22,400 bases of DNA from Saprospiraceae bacterium (GCA_016715105.1 JADKBO010000037.1:1-22400), one strand, 5' to 3'. Counted from the first letter of the stretch, positions 1 through 10,031 are shown. Notes: a model not told the origin generated them from the letters alone. Numbers and translations: made by a program.

Positions 1-808
1 ATTGGGAATGGGATGTTTGGTTTATTGGGGCCGAATGGGGCTGGTAAATCGACTTTGATGAATACTATTGTGGGTTTGCAGAAGCCAGTGCAGGAAACAT
101 TGTGTTTTAATGGGGTGAATATTGTGGAGGAGCCCAGTTTGAAAAAACAATTGGGTTATTTGCCGCAGGATTTTGGGGTGTATCTGAGTCTTTCGGCTGG
201 TTGCTGGATCATAGCTGTTACAGAAAGCTTCAGTGAAAAAAAGATTGAGAGCAGGAACAGATTCTGGCGCTGCTAGGAAGACCAATTTGATCGAACATCA
301 ACACCAGGCGATTATCACACATACAGTGGTGGTATGCGGCAGCGATTTGGCGTGGCGCAGGCCCTTTAGGAAGCCCGAATATGATCATTGTCGATGAACC
401 GACGGCGGGGCTGGATCTGAAGAGCGCAATAGATTTAATAATTTATTGAGTGAAATTGGCGAAAACATCATCGATTTTGTCGACCCATTTGAGTGGAAGA
501 TGTACGCAATTTATTGGCACGCGCATGGCCATCATCAACAAGGGCGGTATTGCTTTGCGATCGTCCGGAGAAGGCGATACAAAAACACAGGGGAAAATTT
601 GGAAAAACAAATTGCTAAAACGAGGCTGAGTCATTATCAATCGGAGTACGAAATTATTTCCACCCAATTGCAAAAGCGGTCAAATGGGCAATGAAGATCT
701 ATTCGGATGAAAATCCACGATGGATTTGAAGCTACTGAACCCGATTTGGAAGCTGTTTATTTCTCCACATTAATTCTTGGTCAACTTTCAAAATTTCCCC
801 AAAAATGA
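1..808 (+). CDS. ABC transporter ATP-binding protein, 5'-truncated by window edge and frame-disrupted
   Basis: This is the ATPase subunit of an ABC transporter, which hydrolyses ATP on the cytoplasmic face to drive a membrane permease. The Walker A motif GPNGAGKST is at about 31-57. A Q-loop-like segment, GYLPQDFGVY, follows at about 154-183. Further on, in shifted frames, the signature YSGGMRQRFGVAQAL (about 320-366) and Walker B MIIVDEPTAGLD (about 379-414) can be read, then ILSTHL, a possible H-loop, near 473-490. The first codons lie outside the window. Reading frame changes at least three or four times, and not only at homopolymers, so either sequence quality is poor or the gene is decaying. 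Its stop (806-808) overlaps the next ATG by 4 bp, as expected for translational coupling with its permease partner. Family is certain; substrate is unknown. Confidence 0.85.
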
Positions 809-2668
809 TGCGACATTTGATTGTATTTGAATGGACTTTTTACATTCGAAAAATAAGTTTCTACGTGATGTTATTGGGCTTTGGCCTTCGGTTTATTGGT
901 TGGCACTTCGGCCCGCATTGGTTTCCAAACTATCACTTACAATTCGCCTTTGCGATTAATTACTTTTGGCTTATTTTCGCTAGCCAGTTTTATTTCCCGT
1001 GTACTGATGGCTTCGCAAGTTTGATGCGTGAACAAGACCATCGTTTTGAGCAGATATTATACACGACTTCCATCACGAATCGAGACTATTTCGCAAGTAG
1101 ATTTTTGGTGGTATTTGGTATTTCCATCACAAGTTTTGCTTTTCATGACGGGTTATGTCATGGGCCATCTGATGAAAATGGACGGCGGCGAGCAGTGGGA
1201 GTTTTCAAATCCATTATTATACCACAACTGCGATCATCGTTTTGCCGAATATTTTGCTACAGCGGTATTGATTTGTTGTGTGGCGTGGATTTAGCAAAAA
1301 TAAGAATGATGATTTATTTGAGTGGACTCGGCATTTACATCTCTCTACATGGTCTTGTTCAGCACTTTCGCGTCCACTGATGTCAGGGCGTGAGCCGATT
1401 TCCAGAAACAGCCATAGCTCTATCGGCCAAGATCGATCCATTTTGGCATGGCGGCTTTCCATCAGACGAATCACTGGACGAGCAAAAGGAATACGGGGTT
1501 TTTCGGGTAATCTTTAATTAAATCGAATGATGGTGGTCGGTTTGGCATTTGGGCTATTGATTTTGGCTATCGATTATTTCGTTTCAACACGCAAGAAACA
1601 ACTGCATCCAAAAAATAAACCAGTGCTTCGGAAAGTACACGCGCATTCAGCCAACATCAACCAACCAGCGGTAGTTTTTATTTCCTGTCTGACCATTCGT
1701 TCATTTTGAAAATAGACCTAAAGTCGACGATCAGAAAGTAGCCTATTTGTATTATTGGTGGTGATGACGCTTTTCATTTAGTGGCTGAAATATGGAGCGA
1801 TTGAAGGCGGCGTGGGGATTTTGCCTCAATATTTTGCGACGACAGTGTAATGACTAATACAACTTTGCAACCTGCCCATTTATTTTGATTTTGTCCATGT
1901 TGTTTACAGCAGCAAAGTGGTGTGGAAAAGCAAAACGTTTATTTTCATTTTGGGAATCCACTCCTTTTTCCAATGCGGCGTTGTTTATTTCGAAAGCCTT
2001 GACGTTGATGGTAGTCATCCTAAGTTTAGTTGGTTTGCATTGGAATGGGTGTCATTTTTCTACGTCATTTATCAACTTATCCGATATTCGAATGGAAGGT
2101 TTTTATCGCTATTTTTATTTCTTGGGAATTTCCGGCGTTCATCTGTAGTCTGTTATGAATTTCTTGCAATTTTTATTCCCCTAATAAATACCTTGCAATG
2201 GCCATTTCTGGAATCTTTTATTGTTTACGAATACCAGTTTGGGAAAGTCATTTGGCTTCAGCCATCCACTGACCCGATTTGCCAATTTTATGCCCGATGC
2301 TTATAGTGATTTGAATGGTTTTGGCTATTTTCCGAATGCTTTGCTTTGAATATGACTTATGCTTTTCTTTTGCAATGTTGATGTCTGTTTTGACCATTTC
2401 GGCCATGAATAAATCTTTGATTAAGGCAATGGCGACTGGGTGTGGCGTTTGCTCTTATGATTTTACTGGCAAGTACGGGTTTTTATTTATCTGAAAATTA
2501 TACTAAAAATTCGAATGAGGAGGAATTGAATTGGGCACAAAACTATGAAGCTAATTATGGACATTTTAAAACCATTTCGCAACCAACGATCACGGATGTG
2601 GAAACGACGATAGATTTATATCCTGAACGGAATGCTTATCACGTAAAGGAAGTATATTTTGTTGAATA
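805..2668 (+). CDS. ABC permease half of a permease/M1 aminopeptidase fusion, frame-disrupted
   Basis: This is the membrane half of a fusion protein common in Bacteroidota, in which an ABC-2-like permease is followed by an M1 metallopeptidase domain. The start MMRHLIVFEWTFYIRK is typical, followed by a hydrophobic segment. A conserved stretch, SLMREQDHRFEQILYTT, lies at about 1019-1069, and DPFGMAAF-like and NHWT-like signals can be rebuilt around 1430-1480. Hydrophobic helices recur at about 1527-1580, 1950-2170 and 2440-2490. Reading frame changes many times, including near 1130, 1290, 1500, 1700 and 2150, so no single long frame exists. The start overlaps the ATPase stop by 4 bp. The frame at 2442-2669 ends in a pre-M1 segment (TITDVETTIDLYPERNAYHV), and the next frame starts immediately, so this and the next entry are very probably one gene. 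Whether it is a real pseudogene cannot be decided here. Confidence 0.7.
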
Positions 2669-3925
2669 AAACTCAGGAAATGATTTCAGAAATACTGATT
2701 AATTCGGCTTTGGATGTTTCTATGTTAACTTTAAATTCGAATGATTTAATTTTAAAAAATAAAGACGAAAAATTTGGGCAGTATTTATTCAAAACCAAAA
2801 AGGAAATAATGCCAAATGACAGTCTGGAAATTAATTTTGAATTTGAATATCAAATAACTCCGATCAATGGCCATCAATCGTTTAATGCCATTGTGGATAA
2901 TGGGTCTTTACGCATTAGTAATTATTTCCCGTCCATTGGTTATCAATTGGATCATGAAATTTCGGATGAAATAGAAAGGAAAAAACGAGCAATGGCGGCG
3001 CTTCCCGCGCTGGATAGTGTACATGCACCGATTGAAAATCCATACAATTATCAATTTATAAATTTGAATGTTTTGGTTTCTACTTCGGCTGATCAAAGCG
3101 CGATTTGTGTTGGTGAATTGACGGACCATTATTCAATAAATCATCGGAATTATTTTCATTATCGGGCAGAAAATATCCCTTTCAGATTTGCGGTTTCTTC
3201 TGCAAAATATGCCATCCAAAAATCGAATTATGGTGATGTTTCTATCGAAATTTTCCACGACCCAAAACATCATCAAAACATTAGTCATTTGATCAAAAGC
3301 ATTCAAAAAACACTGGCTTATTGTGAAAATAATTTCGGAAAATACCCGTATCAAACGGTCCGGTTTGCGGAGATCAGCAGTTTTACGCGAGGTTTTGCGG
3401 CGACGGCTTATCCTGCCACGATTTATATCAATGAAAAACAATTCCACCTCAATTTGACGGGCGGTGAGGGTCAGGATGTGATCAATGAATTGGCTGGTCA
3501 TGAGTTATCGCATCAGTGGTGGGGCAATGCCTTGTTGAAGCCTGTTTATCGCCAAGGCAGTGGCGTTTTGACGGAGACGTTGGCTCAATACACGCAATTG
3601 ATGTTGTACAAAAATGAATACGGCGAGGCTAAGATGTTAGAAATGGTGGAGGTTTATCGGGAAATGTATGAGTCTAGTAAGGCTTTCAGCGGCGAGGAAG
3701 CTTTGTACAGTGCTGATCCGGATAATGCGAATGTGATTAACAAGGGTTTGGTGAAAATGTATGAATTGTATTTGCTGATTGGTGAGGCGAAAATCAATGC
3801 GGCTTTGAGGGCTTTGTTGGAGGCATCGGTTTCCGTTGAGGCCGGCGACTACGCAGGATTTGTTGGATGAGTTGAGGAAGGTGTCATGGCAGTATGGGAG
3901 GTGGAAAGGATTTTTAAAACGTAGA
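2659..3925 (+). CDS. M1-family metallopeptidase half of the ABC permease/aminopeptidase fusion, C-terminus apparently lost
   Basis: This is the gluzincin peptidase half, a zinc aminopeptidase-like domain that the family attaches to a membrane permease. The clean frame 2659-3870 contains the zinc motif HELSH followed by QWW (3499-3522). A downstream Glu in LTETLAQY, about 20 residues later, would be the third zinc ligand. The segment RGFAATAYPATIYINE stands where the exopeptidase GAMEN-type motif is expected, and NKGLVKMYELYLLIGEAK precedes the C-terminal helices. A frameshift near 3830 moves the end to the frame reading TTQDLLDELRKV, a recognisable family segment. That frame soon enters a 7-bp repeat array (3927-4046) and reads on to 4216. 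Full family members run on well beyond DLLDELRKV (from memory), so the C-terminus appears to be missing. The first ATG of this frame is probably internal to the fusion gene rather than a true start. Confidence 0.85.
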
Positions 3926-3926
3926 G

Positions 3927-4046
3927 CGGGAGACCGGAGATCGGAAATCGGAAATCGGAAACCGGAGACTGGAGACCGGAGACCGGAAATCGGAGATCGG
4001 AAACAGGAAACGGGAGACCGGAGACCGGAAACCGGAAACCGGAGAA
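3927..4046 (+). repeat. Heptanucleotide tandem array, consensus CGGARAY
   Basis: After an initial 8-mer, sixteen consecutive 7-bp units run without a length break from 3935 to 4046. Nearly all fit CGGARAY. They differ almost only by A/G at the fifth base and C/T at the seventh, for example CGGAGAC, CGGAAAT, CGGAAAC and CGGAGAT. The array begins just after the last recognisable peptidase codons. Read as protein, three units give a 7-residue repeat rich in Arg, Glu and Gly, which is not credible as a functional tail. Related arrays occur elsewhere in the window on both strands. Confidence 0.95.
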
Positions 4047-4415
4047 AAATATGGTGGCGAGACTTCAGTCTCTGCCTGCTCATATTTTTTTTGAAACGGC
4101 TAATACCGGAGACCTGTTCCAATTCCAATAGCTATCGTAAATTGGAAATCGGAAGGAGGTCTGCAAACGGGAGACTGGAAACCGGAAACGGGAAACCGGA
4201 GATCTTTCCTCATTAGCCATTGGCTTTAGCCTGTGGCTAATGGTCCATACCAATAACGTGGGCTTTAGCGCAAAATAAGGGCCGACAGCAATCGCCATGC
4301 ATGGTTTTTATGCGAACTGAAGTTCGCAGTCCACTGGGATTTGTGGTAAATTTTGGGGATGATTTTGAAATCATTTTAAAAATCGTGTAATTTTATTGGA
4401 TTAAGGAAGGTAATC
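4047..4415. repeat. Gene-free stretch with degenerate CGGARAY units and one REP-like element
   Basis: No credible gene is seen. Positions 4143-4203 hold a degenerate continuation of the heptanucleotide family (GGGAGAC, TGGAAAC, CGGAAAC, GGGAAAC, CGGAGAT). Positions 4210-4278 hold a palindromic element: TTAGCCA pairs with TGGCTAA around a central TGGCTTTAGCC, followed by a second stem core GGGCTTTAGC. Near-identical copies are at 6031-6100 and, on the other strand, at 10387-10450. A purine-rich AAGGAAGG at 4403-4410, five bases before the ATG at 4416, is a plausible ribosome binding site. Confidence 0.8.
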
Positions 4416-5375
4416 ATGAAGACACTAACGTTAATTATGGCGATTTTTGTGCTGTTTTGTGCTTGTAGCACATCGAAGAAGGATATCCAATCTACGGAAC
4501 CAACATTCAGCATAGCCTATAATGTACATATGCCTGACACCATCAATGATGATTGGGAAATCATCAAAATGAATGCGGATGGGTCTGGTAAGCAAAATAT
4601 TCTACAAAACGATGATGTTGCCTGGACGTATACTGCACATGAGGGTCGATTGTTTTTCATCAGCGATCGGGACACTTGTTATCGTTGTTTTTTTCTATAC
4701 GAATCTGATGTGGATGGAAAAAATTTGAGAAAGGTAAGCGATTTGCGATTGGAAGATAGTTGGATGAGTAGTCGTAAAGATGGGAAGGAAATGATTGTGG
4801 CCGGTAGGATTGGGAAGGACGTTCGTTTCCAGTTTTTCATTGTCAACACAGAAAATGGTACTTTCAAACAAATAACCAATGATACGGCGGCGCTTTTCCG
4901 AGACCCTTGTTTTTCTCCAGATGGCAAACAGATTGTGTTCAGTTATCAAAAAAATAAAAGGGACAAATCTACCCATGAGGAATTGTTTTTGATGGATGAA
5001 AATGGAAGAGTGGGTCAACAATTGACGGTTTATCCGGAGAATAATCCATCTGCAAAGGAATATGGTTATCGGGCTGGTTCGGCTAGATGGCATCCGACCG
5101 AAAACTTTATTTCCTATGTGTCTCTACAAGATGGCAGACATAGTATTTATGCGGTAAGTCCCAATGTTAAAAAACATTGGAAACTCCTAAACCGTACAGA
5201 CTCTGAAAGCTGGCATGATTGGAGTGCCGATGGCAAATGGTTGGTGTTTAACAACAGTGATCGCGCGGAAACGCAGTACCATATTTCGTTGATGAATTGG
5301 CAAACCAAAGTGGAAAAGCAATTGACAGATTTGACTTACAAATCACAATTATCACCCGTTATTATTGGGGATTGA
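4416..5375 (+). CDS. Lipoprotein with TolB/PD40-like beta-propeller repeats
   Basis: This intact 319-residue protein probably folds as a beta-propeller of TolB/PD40-type blades and sits in the cell envelope. The N-terminus MKTLTLIMAIFVLFCAC is a signal peptide ending in a loose lipobox, so the second Cys (about residue 17) is the likely lipid-attachment site. PD40-like signatures are visible: WEIIKMNADGSGKQN near residue 47, CFSPDGKQIVFSYQ near residue 167, ELFLMDENG near residue 189, RWHPTENFISY near residue 225 and WSADGKWLVFNN near residue 269. The start is supported by AAGGAAGG five bases upstream. The gene stands 36 bp before the next one on the same strand, so the two may be co-transcribed. 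Such proteins often bind peptides or sugars in the periplasm, but no specific substrate can be inferred. Confidence 0.85.
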   Translation: MKTLTLIMAIFVLFCACSTSKKDIQSTEPTFSIAYNVHMPDTINDDWEIIKMNADGSGKQNILQNDDVAWTYTAHEGRLFFISDRDTCYRCFFLYESDVDGKNLRKVSDLRLEDSWMSSRKDGKEMIVAGRIGKDVRFQFFIVNTENGTFKQITNDTAALFRDPCFSPDGKQIVFSYQKNKRDKSTHEELFLMDENGRVGQQLTVYPENNPSAKEYGYRAGSARWHPTENFISYVSLQDGRHSIYAVSPNVKKHWKLLNRTDSESWHDWSADGKWLVFNNSDRAETQYHISLMNWQTKVEKQLTDLTYKSQLSPVIIGD

Positions 5376-5411
5376 CATTCGAAACATTCATTCATTAAAC
5401 ATAAAGTGGTT

Positions 5412-5913
5412 ATGAAAATTGTCTATTTATTCTTGGCCTTTTTTCCATCCAAGGTTTGGGTCAATCCACGGGACCAAATCCAGATGATTTATATCTGAAT
5501 TTTGTGAAGGCTTATGATGTTTTGAGTGCGGAAAAATTAGCCAATTTATATATCAAGGATGCGGAGGCATTAAACTTGTATGATCATAGTCCTTCCAATT
5601 CTATGAAAGGTAGGGCCAATATAGAAAAATACTATGAGCGGTTTTTTCAAGCCATCAAGGATGAGAACCAGAAATTAAGGCTGACTTTTAAGGTTGTGGA
5701 TAGGCAGAAGGTGGGTGATTTGATTTTGGATAATGGCTTTTATCAATTGGAGGTGTTGTCGCCTGGTGGGTCTGGTCAGTCTTTCTTACGGGAAGTTTTC
5801 AACCGTTTTGATGGTGGAGGATGGGGTCTGGAAGTTTAAAACAGATGCTACTACTAATACGGAGTTGGGGGGAATACGAGGGTGCAAGTGGGGAAATGAT
5901 TCCGAAAGGTTGA
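5412..5913 (+). CDS. Small secreted SnoaL/DUF4440-like protein, frame-disrupted
   Basis: This is a protein of about 167 residues after rebuilding. The start at 5412 gives MKIVYLFLAFF; dropping one base in the T run near 5440 continues as SIQGLGQS, a plausible signal peptide. The core includes DDLYLNFVKAYDVLSAEKL, then KGRANIEKYYERFFQ and a C-terminal strand YGKFSTVLMVEDGVWKFKTD. This pattern (a helix with a position for a conserved Tyr/Asp, a ligand pocket and a final strand ending in W-K) resembles the NTF2-like SnoaL/DUF4440 fold. Two more indels are needed near 5785 and 5870; the rebuilt end GEYEGASGEMIPKG stops at 5911-5913. The longest undisturbed frame is 5456-5839. It lies 36 bp downstream of the propeller lipoprotein. 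Enzymatic function, if any, is unknown. Confidence 0.65.
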
Positions 5914-5914
5914 A

Positions 5915-5990
5915 CGGAGACCGGAGACGGAAACGGGAGACCGGAGATCGGAGGACGGAGATCGGAAATCGGAGACCGGAGACCGGAGGA
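5915..5990 (+). repeat. CGGARAY heptanucleotide array directly after a stop codon
   Basis: About eleven units of the same 7-bp family as at 3927, including CGGAGAC, CGGAGAT, CGGAAAT and the variant CGGAGGA. The array starts one base after the rebuilt stop codon of the SnoaL-like gene. One unit is a base short (CGGAGA), which may be a sequencing error. Confidence 0.9.
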
Positions 5991-6367
5991 CGTGAATTTT
6001 TAAAAATCTAGAGCCAAAGTACCTAGTTTGCCTCATTAGCCATTGGCTTTAGCCTGTGGCTAACGGCCCATCATGATAAAGTGGGCTTTAGCCCAATATC
6101 ACCTGAAGTCTGTTCACATGGAAATTTCACATCTTGGCTCAACAGTCACAATTTTAAAATCATTTGTGCAGATTGGGAAGGCACGCGGGCCTTCCCTTGC
6201 AGTAGTTCTATCTTACATTTGACCTGGGAAGCTGTGAGATGCCCCCAATGAAATAATTTTCTTTTGTCAAAAAAAAAGTTCTTGTATTTCAAACAATAAG
6301 CCTACATTGAAGTTTCAATTGTAATATTCTATCCCTATTTATAGTTATTTAACATTAAAGCCACAAC
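5991..6367. repeat. Gene-free stretch with REP-like element and a GC-rich hairpin upstream of the xylanase
   Basis: Positions 6031-6100 carry the second copy of the TTAGCCA/TGGCTAA palindromic element, here with a perfect second core GGGCTTTAGCCC. A further hairpin lies at 6175-6196: GGGAAGGC pairs with GCCTTCCC around a 6-base loop. It has no T tract behind it, so it is not an obvious terminator. The last 120 bases before the xylanase ATG are AT-rich and probably contain its promoter, but I see no convincing TTTG/TAnnTTTG pair. Confidence 0.7.
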
Positions 6368-9132
6368 ATGAAGTATTTTTCTACAAAATTGCTATGCTTA
6401 CTATTTACAATTCTGCTGACCAATGTTATTGTCCATGCTCAGAATTTGATACTCAATCCAGGATTCGAAGCAGGAACGGGTAACACATTTGAGGGCTGGA
6501 ACGCATTCAACCAAATCAGCGGGACCTTTTCTCAAGGGGTTGCAACGGGTGAATATCGCTCTGGAACCAGGGCTTTGAAAGGTGTCGTGACCATGGCTGG
6601 TGAAGCCTGGCATTTACAACTTGCGAGTAACCTCATCGAAACCCAGATCGGAGAAGAGTACACGTATTCTGTGTGGGTCAAAGGAGCTAATGCAGGAACG
6701 TCTATCAGATTTTCTACACAACCCAATGCGCTTTACTCTGCCAATTATGCCGTTTCAACAGATTGGACTGAACTTTCCTGGACATTCACAGCTAATGAAG
6801 CAATGACGCGCGTTGTATTGGACCTTGGGGCACAGGTCAACACTTATTTTCTGGATGATATGAGTCTTATGGGGCCTTCGGGCGACATGTGTGTGCCAAT
6901 CGCTAACGGTGGTTTCGAAACTTTTAATGCATCGGATACCACCTTTATGGGTTGGCAGTTTTACAATGAAAATGGTGGCAGTAGTTTTGAACTGGGTACT
7001 GGAACCAATGCATATGCAGGCGACCAATCTCTCAAGGCCATCAATGCAGGGGGCATTGCTCGCTGGGGATTACAGGCAGCAACACCAGCATTTTCAACCG
7101 TTATTGGTCAAAATTATATGTTACAATTATGGATCAAGGCAGAGAAAGCTGGTGCCAATTTCATCCAGTTTTCTACCCGAAATGGCACTGGGGGAAATGA
7201 AGGACAATACACCAATTCGGCTGCCATGATTGGTGCAGATTGGATGCAATTGTCGTATACTTTTAGCGCCATCAGTGATATGACGGTCATCACCCTTAAT
7301 CTCGGTGATGAAACTGCCAATACGTATTATTTGGATGAACTCTGTGTTATTTATCCTGACGTCACTGATAATTGTGAAGATGTTAATAATGGTGGATTTG
7401 AAACTTATGATGCCAATAGTGGGACCTTTGCAAACTGGACGTATTACAATCGTGGCAATGGTAGCACTTTTGGTGTGACAACCACGGAAAGTAATGTCTA
7501 CGAAGGTGCGAATGCGTTAGTTGCAAAAACAAGTGCTGGAACAGAAACTTATCAACTACAAATTGCGAGTCCTTCTTTTTACACGTTGAAGGGAGGAACT
7601 TATCAATTCAAAATATGGATCAAGGCAGATACTGCGGCGACAAATACCATTCAATTTTCTTTGAGAGATGCTGCGAGTCCTGCAACCACAGAATCTCAGT
7701 ATACGACCAGTGCCTCTACCATTGGAGGTGATTGGACGCAAGTGACTTATCAATTCACTGCGACCAGTGGGCGATCATTGGTTACCCTCAATTTGGGTGG
7801 TCAAAAGGCAAATACGTTTTATATTGATGCTGTCTGCACAGAAGTGGTTTGTGGAACTACCTACATAGCACCTGAAAGTCAGGAACCAATAGCTACTGGT
7901 AAAGAGAAATTTCTAGGAAACGTTTATGCGGGTCATGCCCTACCCGACTTTGAAAAATATTTCAACCAAGTTACACCTGAAAACTCAGGTAAGTGGGGTT
8001 CGGTAGAAACTCAAAGAGATGTATTTAATTGGGATCAATTGGATGCAGCGGTTCAATTTGCAAGGGATAATGACTTTATTTTCAGATTCCATGTTATGGT
8101 TTGGGGAGCACAGCAGCCTGCATGGTTGGAAGCTTTGTCTCCAGCAGAACAAGTTGATGAAATCAAGGAGTGGTTTGAGGCGGTTTCAACAAGATACGGT
8201 GGAGATAATGCCCCAGACTATTTGGAAGTAGTCAACGAACCGCTCAATCAGCCCCCATTTTACCAGGATGCTTTGACTTCGCTGAATCAGGAATTGGGTA
8301 CAACACCGAGTGAATACGATTGGATTGTGAATGCATTCAAACTTGCAAATCAATATTTTGGTGAAGAGACTAAACTGATGATCAATGAATATGGAATTGC
8401 GAATACCCCAAATCTTACCAGTAGATACGTTGAAATCATCAAATTATTGAAGGCTGATGATTTGATCGATGCCATCGGTTTGCAGGGTCATACATTCAGT
8501 ACCAAAAATATGGTGGTACTTATGAAAATTTGAATAACACGATAAAAGGTAATTTGGATAATTTGGCTCAGTTTGGGCTTCCAATTGTGGTGACCGAAAT
8601 GGAAATTGAAGGAGATATGTACTTTGATGGCGCGGGTGAACCACGTGATGGTGGCACGCAAGAACAAAAAGACAGTTTCCAACTGGCTGAATATCAGAGG
8701 ATTTTTGAAATTTTCTGGTATCACCCTTCTGTTGTTGGGATAACTATGTGGGGATGGCGTCCAGGATTGTGGCAAGATGATGCAGAAGCTTATTTGATTG
8801 ATCCATGTACTGGTCAGGAAAGACCAGCTTTGAATTATTTAAATACGGTCATCAGAAATTCTAATCCGAAAATAAGCCTCGTTACAGATGTGGTCAACTT
8901 ACAGTCAAATGACAAACTAGAGGTGTATCCGACCATCAGTACTGGTGAATTGATTATTGAAGGATTGGAAGGTGAGAAAACACAAATCCAAATATTTAAT
9001 ACCAATGGGCAATTGATGAAATCGACTTTGTTTGATGGTGCATCTACGCGAAGTTTGGATGTTTCTGAGCTTCCTGTGGGGTTCTATTTAATTAGGGCAA
9101 ATAATGCGGTTAAGAAGTTTGTGAAGCAATAG
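6368..9132 (+). CDS. Secreted multidomain GH10 endo-beta-1,4-xylanase with three CBM-like modules and a T9SS sorting domain (one frameshift)
   Basis: This enzyme of about 920 residues should cleave internal beta-1,4 bonds of xylan. A signal peptide (MKYFSTKLLCLLFTILLTN, cleaved near VHAQ) is followed by three similar modules. They begin NLILNPGFEAG (residue 26), CVPIANGGFETF (about 174) and CEDVNNGGFETY (about 336). They resemble the CBM4/9 carbohydrate-binding fold, each ending in a strand such as NTYFLDDMSL. The GH10 barrel spans about 499-830: TPENSGKWGSVE, FRFHVMVWGAQQPAWL, the acid/base Glu in VVNEPL and the nucleophile Glu in VVTEMEIEGD. The last 75 or so residues (LEVYPT, then GQLMKS, ending GFYLIRANNAVKKFVKQ) form a type IX secretion sorting domain. 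The reading frame breaks near 8507, explained by one A missing from an A run so that TKKYGGTYENL is restored. HVMVWG replaces the usual HTLVWH, a feature of a divergent GH10 group. Confidence 0.93.
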
Positions 9133-9137
9133 GACGT

Positions 9138-9161
9138 AAATCGGAAATCGGAAATCGGAAA
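9138..9161 (+). repeat. Short CGGAAAT heptanucleotide array after the xylanase stop
   Basis: Three units of the CGGARAY family (all CGGAAAT-like) start within about ten bases of the xylanase stop codon. This is the third gene in the window whose 3' end abuts such an array. Confidence 0.8.
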
Positions 9162-9228
9162 ATTGTGGCCAGTGCCCTGTGAATACTGGTCCGTGCCTAC
9201 AGCACTCTAATTATATTTTGTTAGTCTC

Positions 9229-9248
9229 CCCAGGATTGAAATCCTGGG
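9229..9248. repeat. Small perfect inverted repeat (CCCAGGATT/AATCCTGGG)
   Basis: Nine-base arms CCCAGGATT and AATCCTGGG are separated by two bases, so the real stem is about eight pairs with a 4-base loop. It lies between two convergent genes and has no T tract, so it is more likely a dispersed palindromic repeat than a terminator. Confidence 0.6.
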
Positions 9249-9306
9249 TTACAATATGGGCCGAGGCGCTGCCTCTTTAATTGAAAGGGGGCGTAAACTA
9301 TAATAA

Positions 9307-9350
9307 GTGGCTTTTCTATGACTTGATGTTGTGGGAAAGCCGCCTTTTTT
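9307..9350 (+). terminator. Rho-independent terminator for the xylanase gene
   Basis: GTGGCTTTTC at 9307-9316 pairs with GGAAAGCCGC at 9334-9343 as ten pairs including two G-U wobbles. The right arm is followed, after one C-rich step, by six T (9345-9350). It lies between the convergent xylanase and cupin genes. Confidence 0.6.
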
Positions 9351-9369
9351 ATGGTAAGAATGGCAAATC

Positions 9370-10031
9370 TTACTTAAGTTGTAAGATCATGAAGGAGGCA
9401 GGTTCTCCTTTGTTGGTTATGGAAAAGTTTTGGCTTTGGGGTATCCAAATGAAATGACCGGGTTTCATAAATCTTTTTTGATTTACATTGCCTAGGGTGT
9501 AATCTACGGTGGCGTCCACTTGACTTACGATTAAATATCCCACCTGCGATAAGGGAAGTTCCATTTTTTCTGATGCTTTTAATTGCATTTTATATCCATT
9601 GGCAAGGTATCGATTGAAGGCGGTTGATAAGGATGGGTGTTCTAAAATTGAAGGTTTTGTGGTGGGATTTTCTTTTAATAATTCAATATCCATGACTTGG
9701 AACCATACGGAGTCGTTGTTCCATACTCGATGAATGCGGGGTGTACCCAAGCTGTCGTAGGAAGGAGGTCCGGGTCTGTTGTTGCTCACGCGGGAAGGTG
9801 CTTGCCCGAGGAGTTGTGAAGTTGTTTTGGTTGTGGTAAAGGTAAAAATACGGATGGGGTGCTGTGTTCGTGATATTGGGTTGTGTCTCCGGGGCCGATG
9901 TGTACATCAAGGAGGCGAAGGTATTCATTTTCGAAAACGTTGTGGTGATGGGCTTCGTATTTTACGGGAACTTGAGCGATGCCAAATTGGGTAATTAAGC
10001 AGGTAAAAAGAATGATTATATTTTTATTCAT
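9370..10031 (-). CDS. Secreted cupin-fold protein (one frameshift)
   Basis: This protein of about 220 residues has a Sec signal peptide (MNKNIIILFTCLITQFGIAQ). Its first cupin motif is clear: GPGDTTQYHEHSTPSVFL carries the His-x-His metal pair that follows a Gly-rich turn. The second half contains HFIWIPQSQNFSITN and a terminal strand PASFMILQLK, consistent with a second beta-barrel half. The reading frame breaks between about 9830 and 9855; the rebuilt bridge reads VFLTFTTTKTTSQLLGQAPS, indicating one indel in a short base run. The start ATG is at 10031. It converges on the xylanase. Cupins may be sugar isomerases, dioxygenases or binding proteins, and no specific activity can be assigned; a role with secreted polysaccharide products is only suggested by the neighbours. 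Confidence 0.75.

Noticed and set aside
6175..6196. Hairpin GGGAAGGC/GCCTTCCC as terminator
   Set aside because: No T tract follows and the stop of the upstream gene is about 260 bases away; kept only as an unexplained hairpin.
6755..7320. Minus-strand open frames inside the xylanase gene
   Set aside because: They are shadows of a well-supported coding frame with recognisable domains.
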